From contig JAUZRW010000201.1 of the NCBI GenBank assembly GCA_030950085.1, positions 1-39,662 of the forward strand: a stretch of DNA of 39,662 nucleotides, written 5' to 3'. The DNA comes from Anaerolineae bacterium (GTDB taxonomy: Bacteria > Chloroflexota > Anaerolineae > Aggregatilineales > Phototrophicaceae). Below, one piece after another: positions 7,159-14,856 of this stretch (position 1 is the stretch's first letter; every line of letters starts with the position of its first letter). Below the pieces are notes generated by a model. That model searched no databases. It was not told where the DNA came from and saw only the letters and a list, made by a program, of their open reading frames with translations. The position numbers and the translations under genes are program-made.

Positions 7159-8063
7159 TCAAATAGCGGCTTCCGATTCGCATGATCCTTTTTTGATTTA
7201 TTCTTAGTCTTTCGCACGAGGTCACGTTCAAGTATCGCGCCCTCATATTTTGTACAAATACTCATCCGTCGCAAGCCAATTTTGAAATACTCAGGATTGA
7301 TGTCGGCTGATAATGCCAAGCGATTGTTTTTGACAGCAACTGCCCCTGTTGTGAAAGAACCCCCAAATGGGTCAAGAACAAAGTCTCCTTCATGACTTGA
7401 TGCCAATATAATACGTTCTAACAAAGTTTCTGGTTTCTGCGATGGGTGATTTTCGTATTCCGGCATCCGATAACGTACTCGTGGAAAATCCCACACATTA
7501 CCCGGTAGTTTTTGAGTATTGTATGGTTGTGGTGGTGACTTGCGATAGTCAATTAATTTTCTTTGAGCGCCTGTTTTCGCTTCAATTTTAATGGCTTCTG
7601 CATTGAAAGTATATTGGTTTGGATTCTTCACTATCATCACAATTGGTTCATATAAAGAACCAAATTGTCGTCTAGGCTGTACCCCAGAACTATCATAAGT
7701 CCAGATAATGCGTGACAGCACATGATAATGTTCTGATACAAAAACATCTAAAGACGGCATATATTGGGTAGCCGCCATGAAATAAAGTGTCCCATTTGGA
7801 TGAAGTATGCGATGGCATTCAGTTAACCATTCTTGACACCACTGTACGTAGTCACTATCGGGCATTTTTGTTCGACCATTGCCAAAATCTTTGCCTAGAT
7901 TGTAGGGTGGGTCAGCAAATATCAGATGGATTGAATTGCTGTTAATAGCTCGCAATACATCAAGAGCATCATCACATATTGCCAATGCTTGATGATTTGC
8001 CTCATATACAGCAGGCATTGTTTTGAAGAGTGCTTGAAAAGTCTTCATAAATTGGAATTGCAT
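7155..8063 (-). CDS. yhdJ: Adenine DNA methyltransferase, YhdJ-like (probable ATGCAT specificity)
   Basis: The 302-residue protein is a beta-class amino-methyltransferase: catalytic motif DPPYN near residues 51-55 and the SAM-binding loop DPFGGSFTTG near 231-240. Several stretches, TYDSSGVQ, SLYEP, QRKLIDYRKSPPQPYN, PGNVWDFPRVRY and YENHPSQKPE, closely follow Escherichia coli YhdJ, an orphan methylase known to modify ATGCAT. Here it is paired with an endonuclease and a controller, so it protects host DNA. The ATG at 8063 has no ribosome-binding site. A TATAAT seven bases upstream suggests a leaderless transcript. A C-box-like operator overlaps that -10. A second ATG at 8048 (MKTFQAL) is an alternative start. 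Confidence 0.88.
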   Translation of the reverse strand: MQFQFMKTFQALFKTMPAVYEANHQALAICDDALDVLRAINSNSIHLIFADPPYNLGKDFGNGRTKMPDSDYVQWCQEWLTECHRILHPNGTLYFMAATQYMPSLDVFVSEHYHVLSRIIWTYDSSGVQPRRQFGSLYEPIVMIVKNPNQYTFNAEAIKIEAKTGAQRKLIDYRKSPPQPYNTQKLPGNVWDFPRVRYRMPEYENHPSQKPETLLERIILASSHEGDFVLDPFGGSFTTGAVAVKNNRLALSADINPEYFKIGLRRMSICTKYEGAILERDLVRKTKNKSKKDHANRKPLFD

Positions 8064-8080
8064 CACGTCGATTATAAGTC
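8064..8080 (-). promoter_or_regulatory. C-box-like operator over the methylase promoter
   Basis: On the minus strand GACTTATAATC (8080-8070) matches the C-box pattern GAC-N-TAT-N-TC of the two operators at 5766-5791. It contains a perfect TATAAT (8076-8071), and CGACGTG then leads straight into the ATG at 8063. A -35 is not obvious (TTATTG 18 bases upstream, or TTGTGA 15 bases upstream). In Esp1396I-type systems a single C-protein site at the methylase promoter represses it; the same logic would fit here. The site is seen; the binding is inferred. Confidence 0.6.
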
Positions 8081-8169
8081 ACATTATCATATCACAATAA
8101 ATGGATTGTAGCAACTTGATTATACCTATGGGACTACGAACAAGTTGTCAGGCAACTCGATTCGGGCGC

Positions 8170-8198
8170 GGCGGACACGACAGGTCACGTCCCTATTT
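8170..8198. repeat. Palindromic repeat next to the J-domain gene stop
   Basis: GCGGACACGACAGGTCACGT followed by CCCTATTTA is one arm of the bipartite repeat seen at 16905-16972 and 24755-24828. GGACACGAC pairs imperfectly with GGTCACGTCC. The other arm is not present. The repeat runs into the 3' end of the J-domain gene (stop at 8197), so the stop codon lies at its edge. Confidence 0.55.
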
Positions 8199-9051
8199 AC
8201 GCCCAGCCATGAAAATCTTTGATGAACTCGTAGGCTTCGTTCAATTCTTTGATGCGACGGTGGGCTTCTTGGCGTGGTAAGGCACTGACATCAGGATGCA
8301 CTTGCAAGGCAATGCGGCGGAAAGCGGCTTTAATGTCGGTCTCTTTCGCGTCTTTATCGACACCCAGCAATTGATAATAATAGGCGAGTTGCTCTGAGCG
8401 TTTACGTGGGTGGCTTCCATTTGCCCTTGCATTAGGAATCTCTTGTGTATATTGGGTGCGATAGTGAAAGCGTTGATGCACACGCTCATGATTCATCCGC
8501 CGTTTATACGCCGGCGATGCGATATCGCCTAAACGCCATGCCCCCTTAATATTGCCTCCGATATCGCGCTTGCGAACGGACACATTTTCAATTTGGAAAT
8601 TGCGTAAATACCAGATGCGATAATCATCTTTTTTTGTGCTAGATGCCGAAAAATGTACCTGTGTCAGCGATATTTCGCCATCTTTGACAGCATAAGCGTA
8701 GATGAAATCATCATTGAGCAGCATTAACGCCTCTTGCCAATCGGTCAGGCGCAGTGTGTCATCGTGTTTTGGCAGTTCGCTCAGTTGCATCACAAACAGC
8801 GTGCCAATGCCATTACGACTATTATCACGCAAGATATTTTTCAGGTCACGGACTTTTGGCGGCTTTTCCAGCACATAAATATATAAACGCGCTCCCATCC
8901 ATGTCGAAACCACGACATGCGCCTTATGATTTTGAAAAATCACACGGCTATCCGGTTGAGTCGTGGCTCGCCGCACATCAGATATCCCTGCGAAGGTATC
9001 TCGTAACCATATGCCAATTGCATCATTCACGTTTTGTTCGCCTTTTTCCAT
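8197..9051 (-). CDS. J-domain protein with a novel N-terminal region
   Basis: The 284-residue product ends in a J domain over the last 65 residues: YYQLLGVDKDAKETDIKAAF with the diagnostic HPD in ALQVHPDVS, then AHRRIKELNEAYEFI. J domains stimulate DnaK ATPase. No glycine-rich or zinc-finger region of classical DnaJ is present. The N-terminal 200 residues (IWLRDTFAGISD, VIFQNHKAHVVVSTW, YIYVLEKPPKVRDL, GTLFVMQLSELP) form an alpha/beta region I do not recognise. It is likely a client-specific co-chaperone. The ATG at 9051 is chosen because upstream codons (MRWIGVFCCY, Cys/Trp-rich) look non-coding; the ribosome-binding site is weak. It lies between two RM systems, which may or may not be meaningful. 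Confidence 0.75.
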   Translation of the reverse strand: MEKGEQNVNDAIGIWLRDTFAGISDVRRATTQPDSRVIFQNHKAHVVVSTWMGARLYIYVLEKPPKVRDLKNILRDNSRNGIGTLFVMQLSELPKHDDTLRLTDWQEALMLLNDDFIYAYAVKDGEISLTQVHFSASSTKKDDYRIWYLRNFQIENVSVRKRDIGGNIKGAWRLGDIASPAYKRRMNHERVHQRFHYRTQYTQEIPNARANGSHPRKRSEQLAYYYQLLGVDKDAKETDIKAAFRRIALQVHPDVSALPRQEAHRRIKELNEAYEFIKDFHGWA

Positions 9052-9210
9052 CAACAAAAACTCATTTTGGGTTTTATCTCGCCACACACAAAATGATACA
9101 AGATAATTGTAGCAGCAAAATACCCCTATCCAACGCAAAATAACCTATAATAGATATCATGGTGCTGTAATAGACAGTAGCCATTTTATTCAAATAGTGA
9201 AAGGTTTGTC

Positions 9211-9225
9211 GGAGGACATGATTTG
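9211..9225 (+). promoter_or_regulatory. Ribosome-binding site deciding a TTG start for rsgA
   Basis: GGAGG at 9211-9215 is followed after seven bases by TTG at 9223. An ATG at 9218 is nearer but opens only ATG-ATT-TGA and stops at once, so it cannot start the protein. The TTG begins MSQQLDG, the right place for the RsgA OB domain. Confidence 0.75.
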
Positions 9226-10179
9226 AGTCAACAACTTGACGGCTTAATCGTCAAAGAGCAAAGTGGTTTTTATTGGGTCGAAGCGACAGATGGTATTGTC
9301 TATGTTTGCCGCTTACGAGGGCGCTTAAAGGAGGATGCAAAAACTTCGGATATTGCCGCAATTGGGGATAGGGTGAGTATCACACTGATTAATGCTGATG
9401 GTCATGAGGGCATCATTGAGGCAGTCTATGAACGGCATACTGTTTTATCGCGTGCTGTCCGGACGACGGGTAAACGCGGTGGTGGGCAAGCAGAGCGCGA
9501 ACAGGTACTCATTGCTAATCCTGACCAAGCATTTTTTGTTTTCGCAGCCGCCCAACCTACACCTAATCTGCAACTGTTAGACCGTTTACTCGTGACCGGA
9601 GAAGCCGCCGAAATTGACGAGGTGGTGATTGTCATCAACAAAATTGACCTTGAAAATCCGTCTAACATAAATGAATTGCTGCAACCGTATCGTCGTATGG
9701 GTTATGATATGATTTTTACGAGTGCAGTGCGCGATGATGGCTTGGATGACTTGAAAGCGCGTCTAAAGGATAAAATTTCAGTTTTCACAGGACCATCAGG
9801 TGTCGGAAAAACCAGCTTACTCAACAAAGTTCAAGCAGGGCTAGGGCGCTCGGTAAAATCCATTAGCGAGTTTAGCCAAGAAGGAATCCATACTACTCGT
9901 GATAGTGCCTTGATTAAATTAGAGACGGGCGGATATTTAGCGGATACGCCCGGTATACGCACGATGGCTGTTTGGGATGTTGAGCCGGATGAGTTGGATG
10001 CCTATTTTGTGGATATCTGGAAATATGCGCCAACTTGTAAGTTTCGCAACTGCACCCATACGAATGAACCCGGTTGTGCTGTCATTGCAGCGACGGAAAG
10101 TGGCGCTATTAGTCGGCGACGCTATGACCATTTCCTCAAATTGCGCGAAGAATTGCGCGAGACCTATATCGTTTATTAG
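9223..10179 (+). CDS. rsgA: Ribosome small-subunit GTPase RsgA
   Basis: RsgA is a circularly permuted GTPase that helps late 30S subunit maturation. Residues 5-80 form the OB fold. The permuted G domain gives NKID (139-142, G4) first, then Walker A GPSGVGKT (190-197), a switch with IHTTRD (222-227) and DTPG (241-244, G3). The C-terminal zinc site is C272, C277, H279 and C285 in CKFRNCTHTNEPGC. The length of 318 residues is near the family norm. A hairpin terminator follows at 10199-10226. The neighbours are unrelated RM genes, so this is a core gene inside an accessory cluster. Confidence 0.95.
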   Translation: MSQQLDGLIVKEQSGFYWVEATDGIVYVCRLRGRLKEDAKTSDIAAIGDRVSITLINADGHEGIIEAVYERHTVLSRAVRTTGKRGGGQAEREQVLIANPDQAFFVFAAAQPTPNLQLLDRLLVTGEAAEIDEVVIVINKIDLENPSNINELLQPYRRMGYDMIFTSAVRDDGLDDLKARLKDKISVFTGPSGVGKTSLLNKVQAGLGRSVKSISEFSQEGIHTTRDSALIKLETGGYLADTPGIRTMAVWDVEPDELDAYFVDIWKYAPTCKFRNCTHTNEPGCAVIAATESGAISRRRYDHFLKLREELRETYIVY

Positions 10180-10198
10180 CATCTAAAATATGATTTAT

Positions 10199-10230
10199 AG
10201 GGCATGATTGATTCTCCACATGCCCTTATT
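10199..10230 (+). terminator. Intrinsic-terminator-like hairpin after rsgA
   Basis: AGGGCATG (10199-10206) pairs perfectly with CATGCCCT (10219-10226) across a 12-base loop and is followed by TATTTCC. It sits 19 bases beyond the rsgA stop and just before the stop of the convergent HNH gene, so it could serve both strands. Confidence 0.6.
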
Positions 10231-10232
10231 TC

Positions 10233-10811
10233 CTATTCACCCCACTCAATATGCCCATTGATGTCGTGCTTATCATAAACAGCCAGAATATCGCGGCAGA
10301 AAGCCATCATGCCTTCATCGTTGATACTCGCAGCAGATTCATAAAGCCGTATGAACATCCGCTTACCGGATTCGGTTTGGCTATAATTCTTTTTACGAAA
10401 GTTATGTGCAGCACAAAGGGTTTGACCATTTTCTAATGTTGCTTTTCCCCCTTTGTCTTTAGGTTTGATATGGTCGGCATGAATTTCGACACCATTTTCA
10501 CGTCCTAAACCGCAAATCACACAGCGATAATTATCCCGTCGGAAAATCTCTTCACGCATTTCTGCTGTAAAATCTTCTAATGTCCTAACATGAACAGTGT
10601 CAGGGTCATAGCGATAAACACCTTTTTTGACTTTGACGAGATAACCATTCTGATGAAGTTTTCTTATCGCTCTATCAGGGTCACGAAAAATACTATCAGT
10701 ACGCCGCTTATATTCAGCAACCGCCCAATCAACAATCTCTGCATGAGGAATGTCTTGCTTGGGATGCGCCTTATAGTATTCTAAAATTAAATCAGCTTGG
10801 GTTTTAGCCAT
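10233..10811 (-). CDS. HNH restriction endonuclease of the second RM system
   Basis: The 192-residue product has a winged-helix-like N-terminal half (ILEYYKAHPKQDIPHAEIVD, then AIRKLHQNGYLVKVKKGVYRY). It then has an HNH nuclease domain with a zinc finger: C97-V-I-C100, H114 in HADHIKPKDKGG, N128, and C133-x2-H136. HNH enzymes cut DNA with one metal ion, and the winged helix would supply sequence recognition. The gene overlaps the end of the upstream methylase gene by 25 bases on the same strand, the signature of a coupled methylase-endonuclease pair. The recognition sequence cannot be read from the protein. Confidence 0.85.
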   Translation of the reverse strand: MAKTQADLILEYYKAHPKQDIPHAEIVDWAVAEYKRRTDSIFRDPDRAIRKLHQNGYLVKVKKGVYRYDPDTVHVRTLEDFTAEMREEIFRRDNYRCVICGLGRENGVEIHADHIKPKDKGGKATLENGQTLCAAHNFRKKNYSQTESGKRMFIRLYESAASINDEGMMAFCRDILAVYDKHDINGHIEWGE

Positions 10812-11698
10812 GTGTCAGTCAGCCTTTTTTCTGCAAGTTGACAGTATTCTTCTGAAAGATCAAAGCCGATGCCAACACGCTTATTATCCCATGCCTCAAT
10901 GAGCGTTGTTCCACTGCCTAAGAAGGGGTCAAGCACTGTCGCACCCACAAAACTAAACAATTTGATACAACGTTTTGGCAATTCACGCGGAAAAGGTGCC
11001 GGATGCCCGATACGTTTTTTGCTTTCGCCATTGAACGTCCAAACCCCATTTGTCCATGCCATAAATTCATCGCGGGTAATGTCATTTTCGCGTGAGCCGC
11101 TTGTCTTCTTCCAATTTTCTTTGTACATCACCACAATAATTTCAACAGGCGCAATGACATAAGGGGCAGAGGCACTCATCCATGACCCCCAAGCAGTCCG
11201 CCGTGAAATATTGCCTTCATTCCAGATAATCGTTGAGTGATATTGCCAACCAACATCTTTCGCTATTTTTGTAATATCCGCACCAACACTTTGTTGACCA
11301 CCTTTATTTTTATCTAGTGGAATGTTCATACATAAGCGCCCATCAGACCGTGAAACTTGATAGGCTTTTGTCAGCCACTGCTCCGTAAACCATAAATAAT
11401 CGTCATATTCATCGGTATCATCATGATTACTGTAATCAATACCGAGATTATACGGCGGCGAAGTCACAATTAAGTCTATGGTCTCATGTTCAAGCGCGGA
11501 AGAAGTGATAAAATTATCATGGTAAATGGTCACATCATTTTCGCTAAAGACGGGTTTAACCGGTGGATTTGTACTCAGATTGTCCTCAATTTCTTGAGTA
11601 GGTGGAAGGTTCTCTCCTTTTTTGATAAAAGCCTTTAAGTCTTCTTCTTTGACCTGTAGTTCTGACGCAATCCGCTTATAATCGACCCAATCCACCAT
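10787..11698 (-). CDS. Beta-class DNA methyltransferase of the second RM system
   Basis: The 303-residue protein has the beta-class motif order: catalytic T79-S-P-P-Y-N84 first, then the target-recognition region, then HPAPFPRELPKR and the SAM-binding DPFLGSGTT near the C-terminus. SPPY is common among N4-cytosine methylases, but the following N and NLGIDYS also fit N6-adenine enzymes, so the modified base is undecided. The first 50 residues (VDYKRIASELQVKEEDLKAF) resemble a small helical DNA-binding extension. It is transcribed before the HNH nuclease with a 25-base overlap, so methylation would precede cutting. No controller protein is seen for this system. Confidence 0.88.
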   Translation of the reverse strand: MVDWVDYKRIASELQVKEEDLKAFIKKGENLPPTQEIEDNLSTNPPVKPVFSENDVTIYHDNFITSSALEHETIDLIVTSPPYNLGIDYSNHDDTDEYDDYLWFTEQWLTKAYQVSRSDGRLCMNIPLDKNKGGQQSVGADITKIAKDVGWQYHSTIIWNEGNISRRTAWGSWMSASAPYVIAPVEIIVVMYKENWKKTSGSRENDITRDEFMAWTNGVWTFNGESKKRIGHPAPFPRELPKRCIKLFSFVGATVLDPFLGSGTTLIEAWDNKRVGIGFDLSEEYCQLAEKRLTDTWLKPKLI

Positions 11699-11973
11699 AT
11701 CGCAACCTTTATTTCTGCTATTTTATATAGAACAATTGTACCGTGTTTACAGGGCGTGTCAATTGCTCTATTAGCTTTCAAAATGAATAGGGTTTTGCGA
11801 CTCTGCCTCTTCAAGCCTTTGCGTTAGGCATTTCTCACGAATAACTAAACTAAATACACCTTACCAAAGTAGATACTCTTTTAAACCCTATGATATTTAT
11901 CATTTACTTCGGTTAAACTCTATTGTAAACTAGAGTCAATTCATTATGAGCATAACGATAAAAGGTGATTAAC

Positions 11974-12735
11974 TTGGAAATAACATCAGTCTGGGCGGTA
12001 TTTATCGCGGCATCTATCACGGCGATTGCGACAGGATTAGGTGCCTTGCCTTTCCTCTTTGTGAAGGATATCAGTAAGCGATGGTTGGGCTATGGCAATT
12101 CACTGGCTGCTGGGCTGATGCTAGGCGCAAGTCTTGGGCTGATGGTCGAAGGGGCGACGCTGGATAATGTTGAACAACCGATATTGCGCCTGATTATTGG
12201 TATGGTATTGGGCTTGGTACTGGTTGTCGTAGCCCATAAATTTCTGGAGCAGCGTGGGGATGATTTTAGCATTGGTAATGTACAGGGCGCGGATGCTATT
12301 TCTATGTTATTGATTGTCGGCGTGATGACAGTTCATTCCTTTGCCGAGGGGATTGGCGTTGGCGTATCGTATGGTGACGGTAATTCTTTTGGCGTACTAA
12401 TTTCGACTGCCATTGCTATCCAAAATATACCCGAAGGCTTGGCGATTAGTCTGGTGCTGATTCCTAAAGGAACTTCGGTGTGGCGTGCGGCAGGATGGAG
12501 TGTATTTAGCAGCGTACCACAACCCTTGATGGCTGTTCCGGCATTCTTGTTCGTATTAGCCTTCCGCCCCTATCTCCCTGTTGGCTTAGGACTCGCTGCG
12601 GGCGCTATGATTTGGATGGTCTTCAATGAATTGATACCCGATGCCCTAAAAGATATATCGCGCAAAGCTGTTTATACGACCATGATTAGCGCGGTGATAG
12701 CAATGCTTGCCTTACAGTTCATCTTGAGCGCCTAA
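11974..12735 (+). CDS. ZIP-family divalent metal transporter
   Basis: This integral membrane protein of about 253 residues has seven to eight hydrophobic segments. The two signature helices are present: HSFAEGIGVG, and QNIPEGLAIS where the His and Glu residues form the binuclear metal site of ZIP proteins. It most likely imports zinc, iron or manganese (ZupT/GufA-like). The loop after the third helix (KFLEQRGDDFSIG) is short, without a His-rich tail. No ATG is available upstream. TTG at 11974 lies eight bases after AAAGG (11961-11965), while GTG at 11965 overlaps that site, so TTG is preferred. A Zur or Fur operator was not recognised. Confidence 0.85.
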   Translation: MEITSVWAVFIAASITAIATGLGALPFLFVKDISKRWLGYGNSLAAGLMLGASLGLMVEGATLDNVEQPILRLIIGMVLGLVLVVVAHKFLEQRGDDFSIGNVQGADAISMLLIVGVMTVHSFAEGIGVGVSYGDGNSFGVLISTAIAIQNIPEGLAISLVLIPKGTSVWRAAGWSVFSSVPQPLMAVPAFLFVLAFRPYLPVGLGLAAGAMIWMVFNELIPDALKDISRKAVYTTMISAVIAMLALQFILSA

Positions 12736-12748
12736 GCAACGCATGGTA

Positions 12749-12780
12749 TTCGCCCCTATACGATTTGTGTGAGGGGCGAA
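12749..12780. terminator. Hairpin between the convergent ZIP and PLD genes (palindrome family)
   Basis: TTCGCCCCT (12749-12757) pairs perfectly with AGGGGCGAA (12772-12780), loop of 14. It lies 13 bases beyond the ZIP stop and 14 bases before the PLD stop. CTTGTTTATA follows on the plus strand. It is a member of the GGGGCGA palindrome family in a place where a bidirectional terminator is expected. Confidence 0.6.
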
Positions 12781-12794
12781 CTTGTTTATAGTCG

Positions 12795-13991
12795 TTAATC
12801 GCAGGTGATATCATCCGCTACCGCCGCAAGATTCTGGATTCGTTGGAATTCTTGCAAATAGAGGCTGGCAATATCCGCATTCCGAATAATGACGACATTT
12901 TCATCATTGCTTTCAACAGCATTATTGCTGAAATTGAACGACCCCGTAATCACGACCTGACTATCAATGATGATGACCTTATGATGCAGCGCCCCATTAT
13001 TGCCATCTTGACGCACATCGACCCCCGCACAGAGCAAACGTGGCATTTCACTGAAACGAGTTTTGCTACCCGTGGTTTCAAAAACACCTTGGACATCAAT
13101 ACCGGCGGCGGCTTGCGCCATCATTGCTTCGCCCATATCATCACGGGTGAAAGAGAATATCATAAAGCGAATCGTGCTTTGTGCGCCATTGATTTCTTGT
13201 AGGATTTCCTCCACAACTTCGTTTTCGCTGGCAAAGTAAATTTCAATCGGTGTGCCATCTTGTGTGAAATTCGCAGTATTACTGTCATCAGAACGGGTTC
13301 CAAATTCACCGCGTTCAAACATCTCATCAAACTCAGCCTGATAAGTTTCGACTGCCCGACGGGAGCGCATCACAAGCATATTGTTATTATTGCGATAAAC
13401 CCCGTTAGTGGTGTAATTCATCGACCCCATCCAAACCGTGATGCCATCCATAATCATGAACTTGTTGTGCATCAAAGCACTGCGCCCATCATCAATGATA
13501 TCAATGCCTTCTAGTTCGAGGTCAAGCAGTGTCGTATCATCATCTTCAATCCCATGTTCGTTATCCGTCACAATGCGAACAGCGACACCGCGTTCATGGG
13601 CGCGTAAAATGGCATCGGTAATGACTTCGTTATTCATCTCAAATGCCGCGATATCGAGCGTATTCTGCACCACATCAATTGCTTCTGCAATCGCTGTATC
13701 CACCCCATTTTGATATTGAGAACGGTCACGGGTATTAATCGGACTCGTAAAATAAACTTGCCAGAATCCGCTGCGTGCGCCACTGCCTTGTTCAAAGGTC
13801 AAAACTTCATAGTCGCCAGTCGCAGCAGGGGTGGCAACAGAGGCGACTTGTGTACTGCTTGCTTCAGGTGTCGCAGACCCATCGGTTAAATCAATACCGG
13901 TCACGGCATAAAAAATCGCGCCAACAATGACCACGACAACGGCAATAATGCTGCTCACAATTGGATTTTGCTTACTCTTCTTTTTCGTCAT
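12795..13991 (-). CDS. Membrane-anchored phospholipase D-like protein with two HKD motifs
   Basis: The 398-residue product has one N-terminal transmembrane helix (residues 10-31), a Ser/Thr/Ala-rich linker (38-60) and two PLD halves. Motif 1 is H175-N-K177 with D182 (MHNKFMIMD); motif 2 is H336-H-K338 with D343 (LHHKVIIID), followed by GSFNFSNNAVESNDEN. Both catalytic sets are complete. The family includes phosphodiesterases acting on phospholipids and nucleases such as Nuc and mitoPLD/Zucchini; the substrate is not decided. The domain would face the outside if the anchor is type II. The ATG has AGGAG 12 bases upstream and overlaps the end of the upstream gene by 20 bases, so the two are coupled. 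Confidence 0.87.
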   Translation of the reverse strand: MTKKKSKQNPIVSSIIAVVVVIVGAIFYAVTGIDLTDGSATPEASSTQVASVATPAATGDYEVLTFEQGSGARSGFWQVYFTSPINTRDRSQYQNGVDTAIAEAIDVVQNTLDIAAFEMNNEVITDAILRAHERGVAVRIVTDNEHGIEDDDTTLLDLELEGIDIIDDGRSALMHNKFMIMDGITVWMGSMNYTTNGVYRNNNNMLVMRSRRAVETYQAEFDEMFERGEFGTRSDDSNTANFTQDGTPIEIYFASENEVVEEILQEINGAQSTIRFMIFSFTRDDMGEAMMAQAAAGIDVQGVFETTGSKTRFSEMPRLLCAGVDVRQDGNNGALHHKVIIIDSQVVITGSFNFSNNAVESNDENVVIIRNADIASLYLQEFQRIQNLAAVADDITCD

Positions 13992-14640
13992 GAATTATAT
14001 TTTCTCCTGATTCATCCTCACCATCGGCTTGATTTATACTATGAGAGTTAGGATTTTCCAATGTTGAATCGTTACGATTTATTTCAAGTGCTGCGGCAAG
14101 ATGGCTAATATCGGGGATAACTTCGGTTTTATCGGTATTCGAGCTATAGGTTGATATGGGCTTATCAGTTGCTGATTGTGCTTCAGTATCAACCCTGTCA
14201 TCAATATTATCAAAAGAAGGCGGCTGGCTAGGTGTTTCAGGCACTAGAGGCTCTGTTTGGGGGGTCAGTGTCGTCAAAATTGCCTTGAGGTTTGCCATCA
14301 TATCTTTGGGGTCAGTGGGCAAAGCTGCAAAGAGGGTTTTTTCGTCCGCCGTATAGCCGAGTGCTTCAAGATACTTGACCACTTTCAGCATATATTTACC
14401 TTGACCATCCCTATCATTAAATTCTCGTTGCCCCACAAAGCGATTAATATTTTTGATGAGCTGCCGTAAAAAGCGCGTCTTTTTCTCAAATTCATCGGGG
14501 AATCTTTGTGCCATCTGCGTGACCTGTGTTTGCCCCCAATCCAATAAGACTGCGCCTTCTGCATCGTTCAAATCATCACGCAGACTCGCCGATTCATATA
14601 ATTTTTCTTGCTCTTTGGCAATGTCATCAGGGCTTGGCAT
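13972..14640 (-). CDS. Uncharacterised helical protein with acidic disordered tail
   Basis: The product has 222 residues. About residues 1-110 are helical and look folded (SPDDIAKEQEKLYESASLRD, VLLDWGQTQVTQMAQRFPDE, FLRQLIKNINRFVG, YMLKVVKYLEALGYTADEK). The remainder is low-complexity, rich in Pro, Thr, Ser, Asp and Glu and probably disordered. No known domain was recognised. The ATG at 14640 has AAAGGAA at the right distance. An in-frame extension to 14961 is rejected because it runs through two copies of a dispersed repeat and into the next gene. The gene overlaps the PLD-like gene by 20 bases, so the two proteins are probably made together. Confidence 0.65.
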   Translation of the reverse strand: MPSPDDIAKEQEKLYESASLRDDLNDAEGAVLLDWGQTQVTQMAQRFPDEFEKKTRFLRQLIKNINRFVGQREFNDRDGQGKYMLKVVKYLEALGYTADEKTLFAALPTDPKDMMANLKAILTTLTPQTEPLVPETPSQPPSFDNIDDRVDTEAQSATDKPISTYSSNTDKTEVIPDISHLAAALEINRNDSTLENPNSHSINQADGEDESGENIIHDEKEE

Positions 14641-14727
14641 AATATTTCCTTTCTTGTGCAGCATCATAGAGTGTACCGTAGCAAGCGACGTTATTTTGTT
14701 TAACCAAGTGGCTATGTTGACCATATA

Positions 14728-14856
14728 GACTCTATCTCGCCATGTCATTTTGTACGAGGCAGGATGAAACCTCCCCGAAGTCAAAACCATACCCCTGCGG
14801 ATAAAATCTCGCCATGTCATTTTGTACGAGGCAGGATGAAACCCCGAAAGGGGCTC
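14728..14856 (+). repeat. Tandem pair of the GAAACCCCGAAAGGGGC element (copies B and C)
   Basis: Copies at about 14728-14783 and 14803-14856 share a nearly exact 36-bp core reading TCTCGCCATGTCATTTTG then TACGAGGCAGGATGAAACC. Copy C ends in the hairpin CCCCGAAAGGGG; copy B has a variant end (CTCCCCGAAG). They are direct repeats about 75 bp apart between the Uma2 gene and the unknown gene, and copy C touches the Uma2 stop (14855). Confidence 0.8.
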
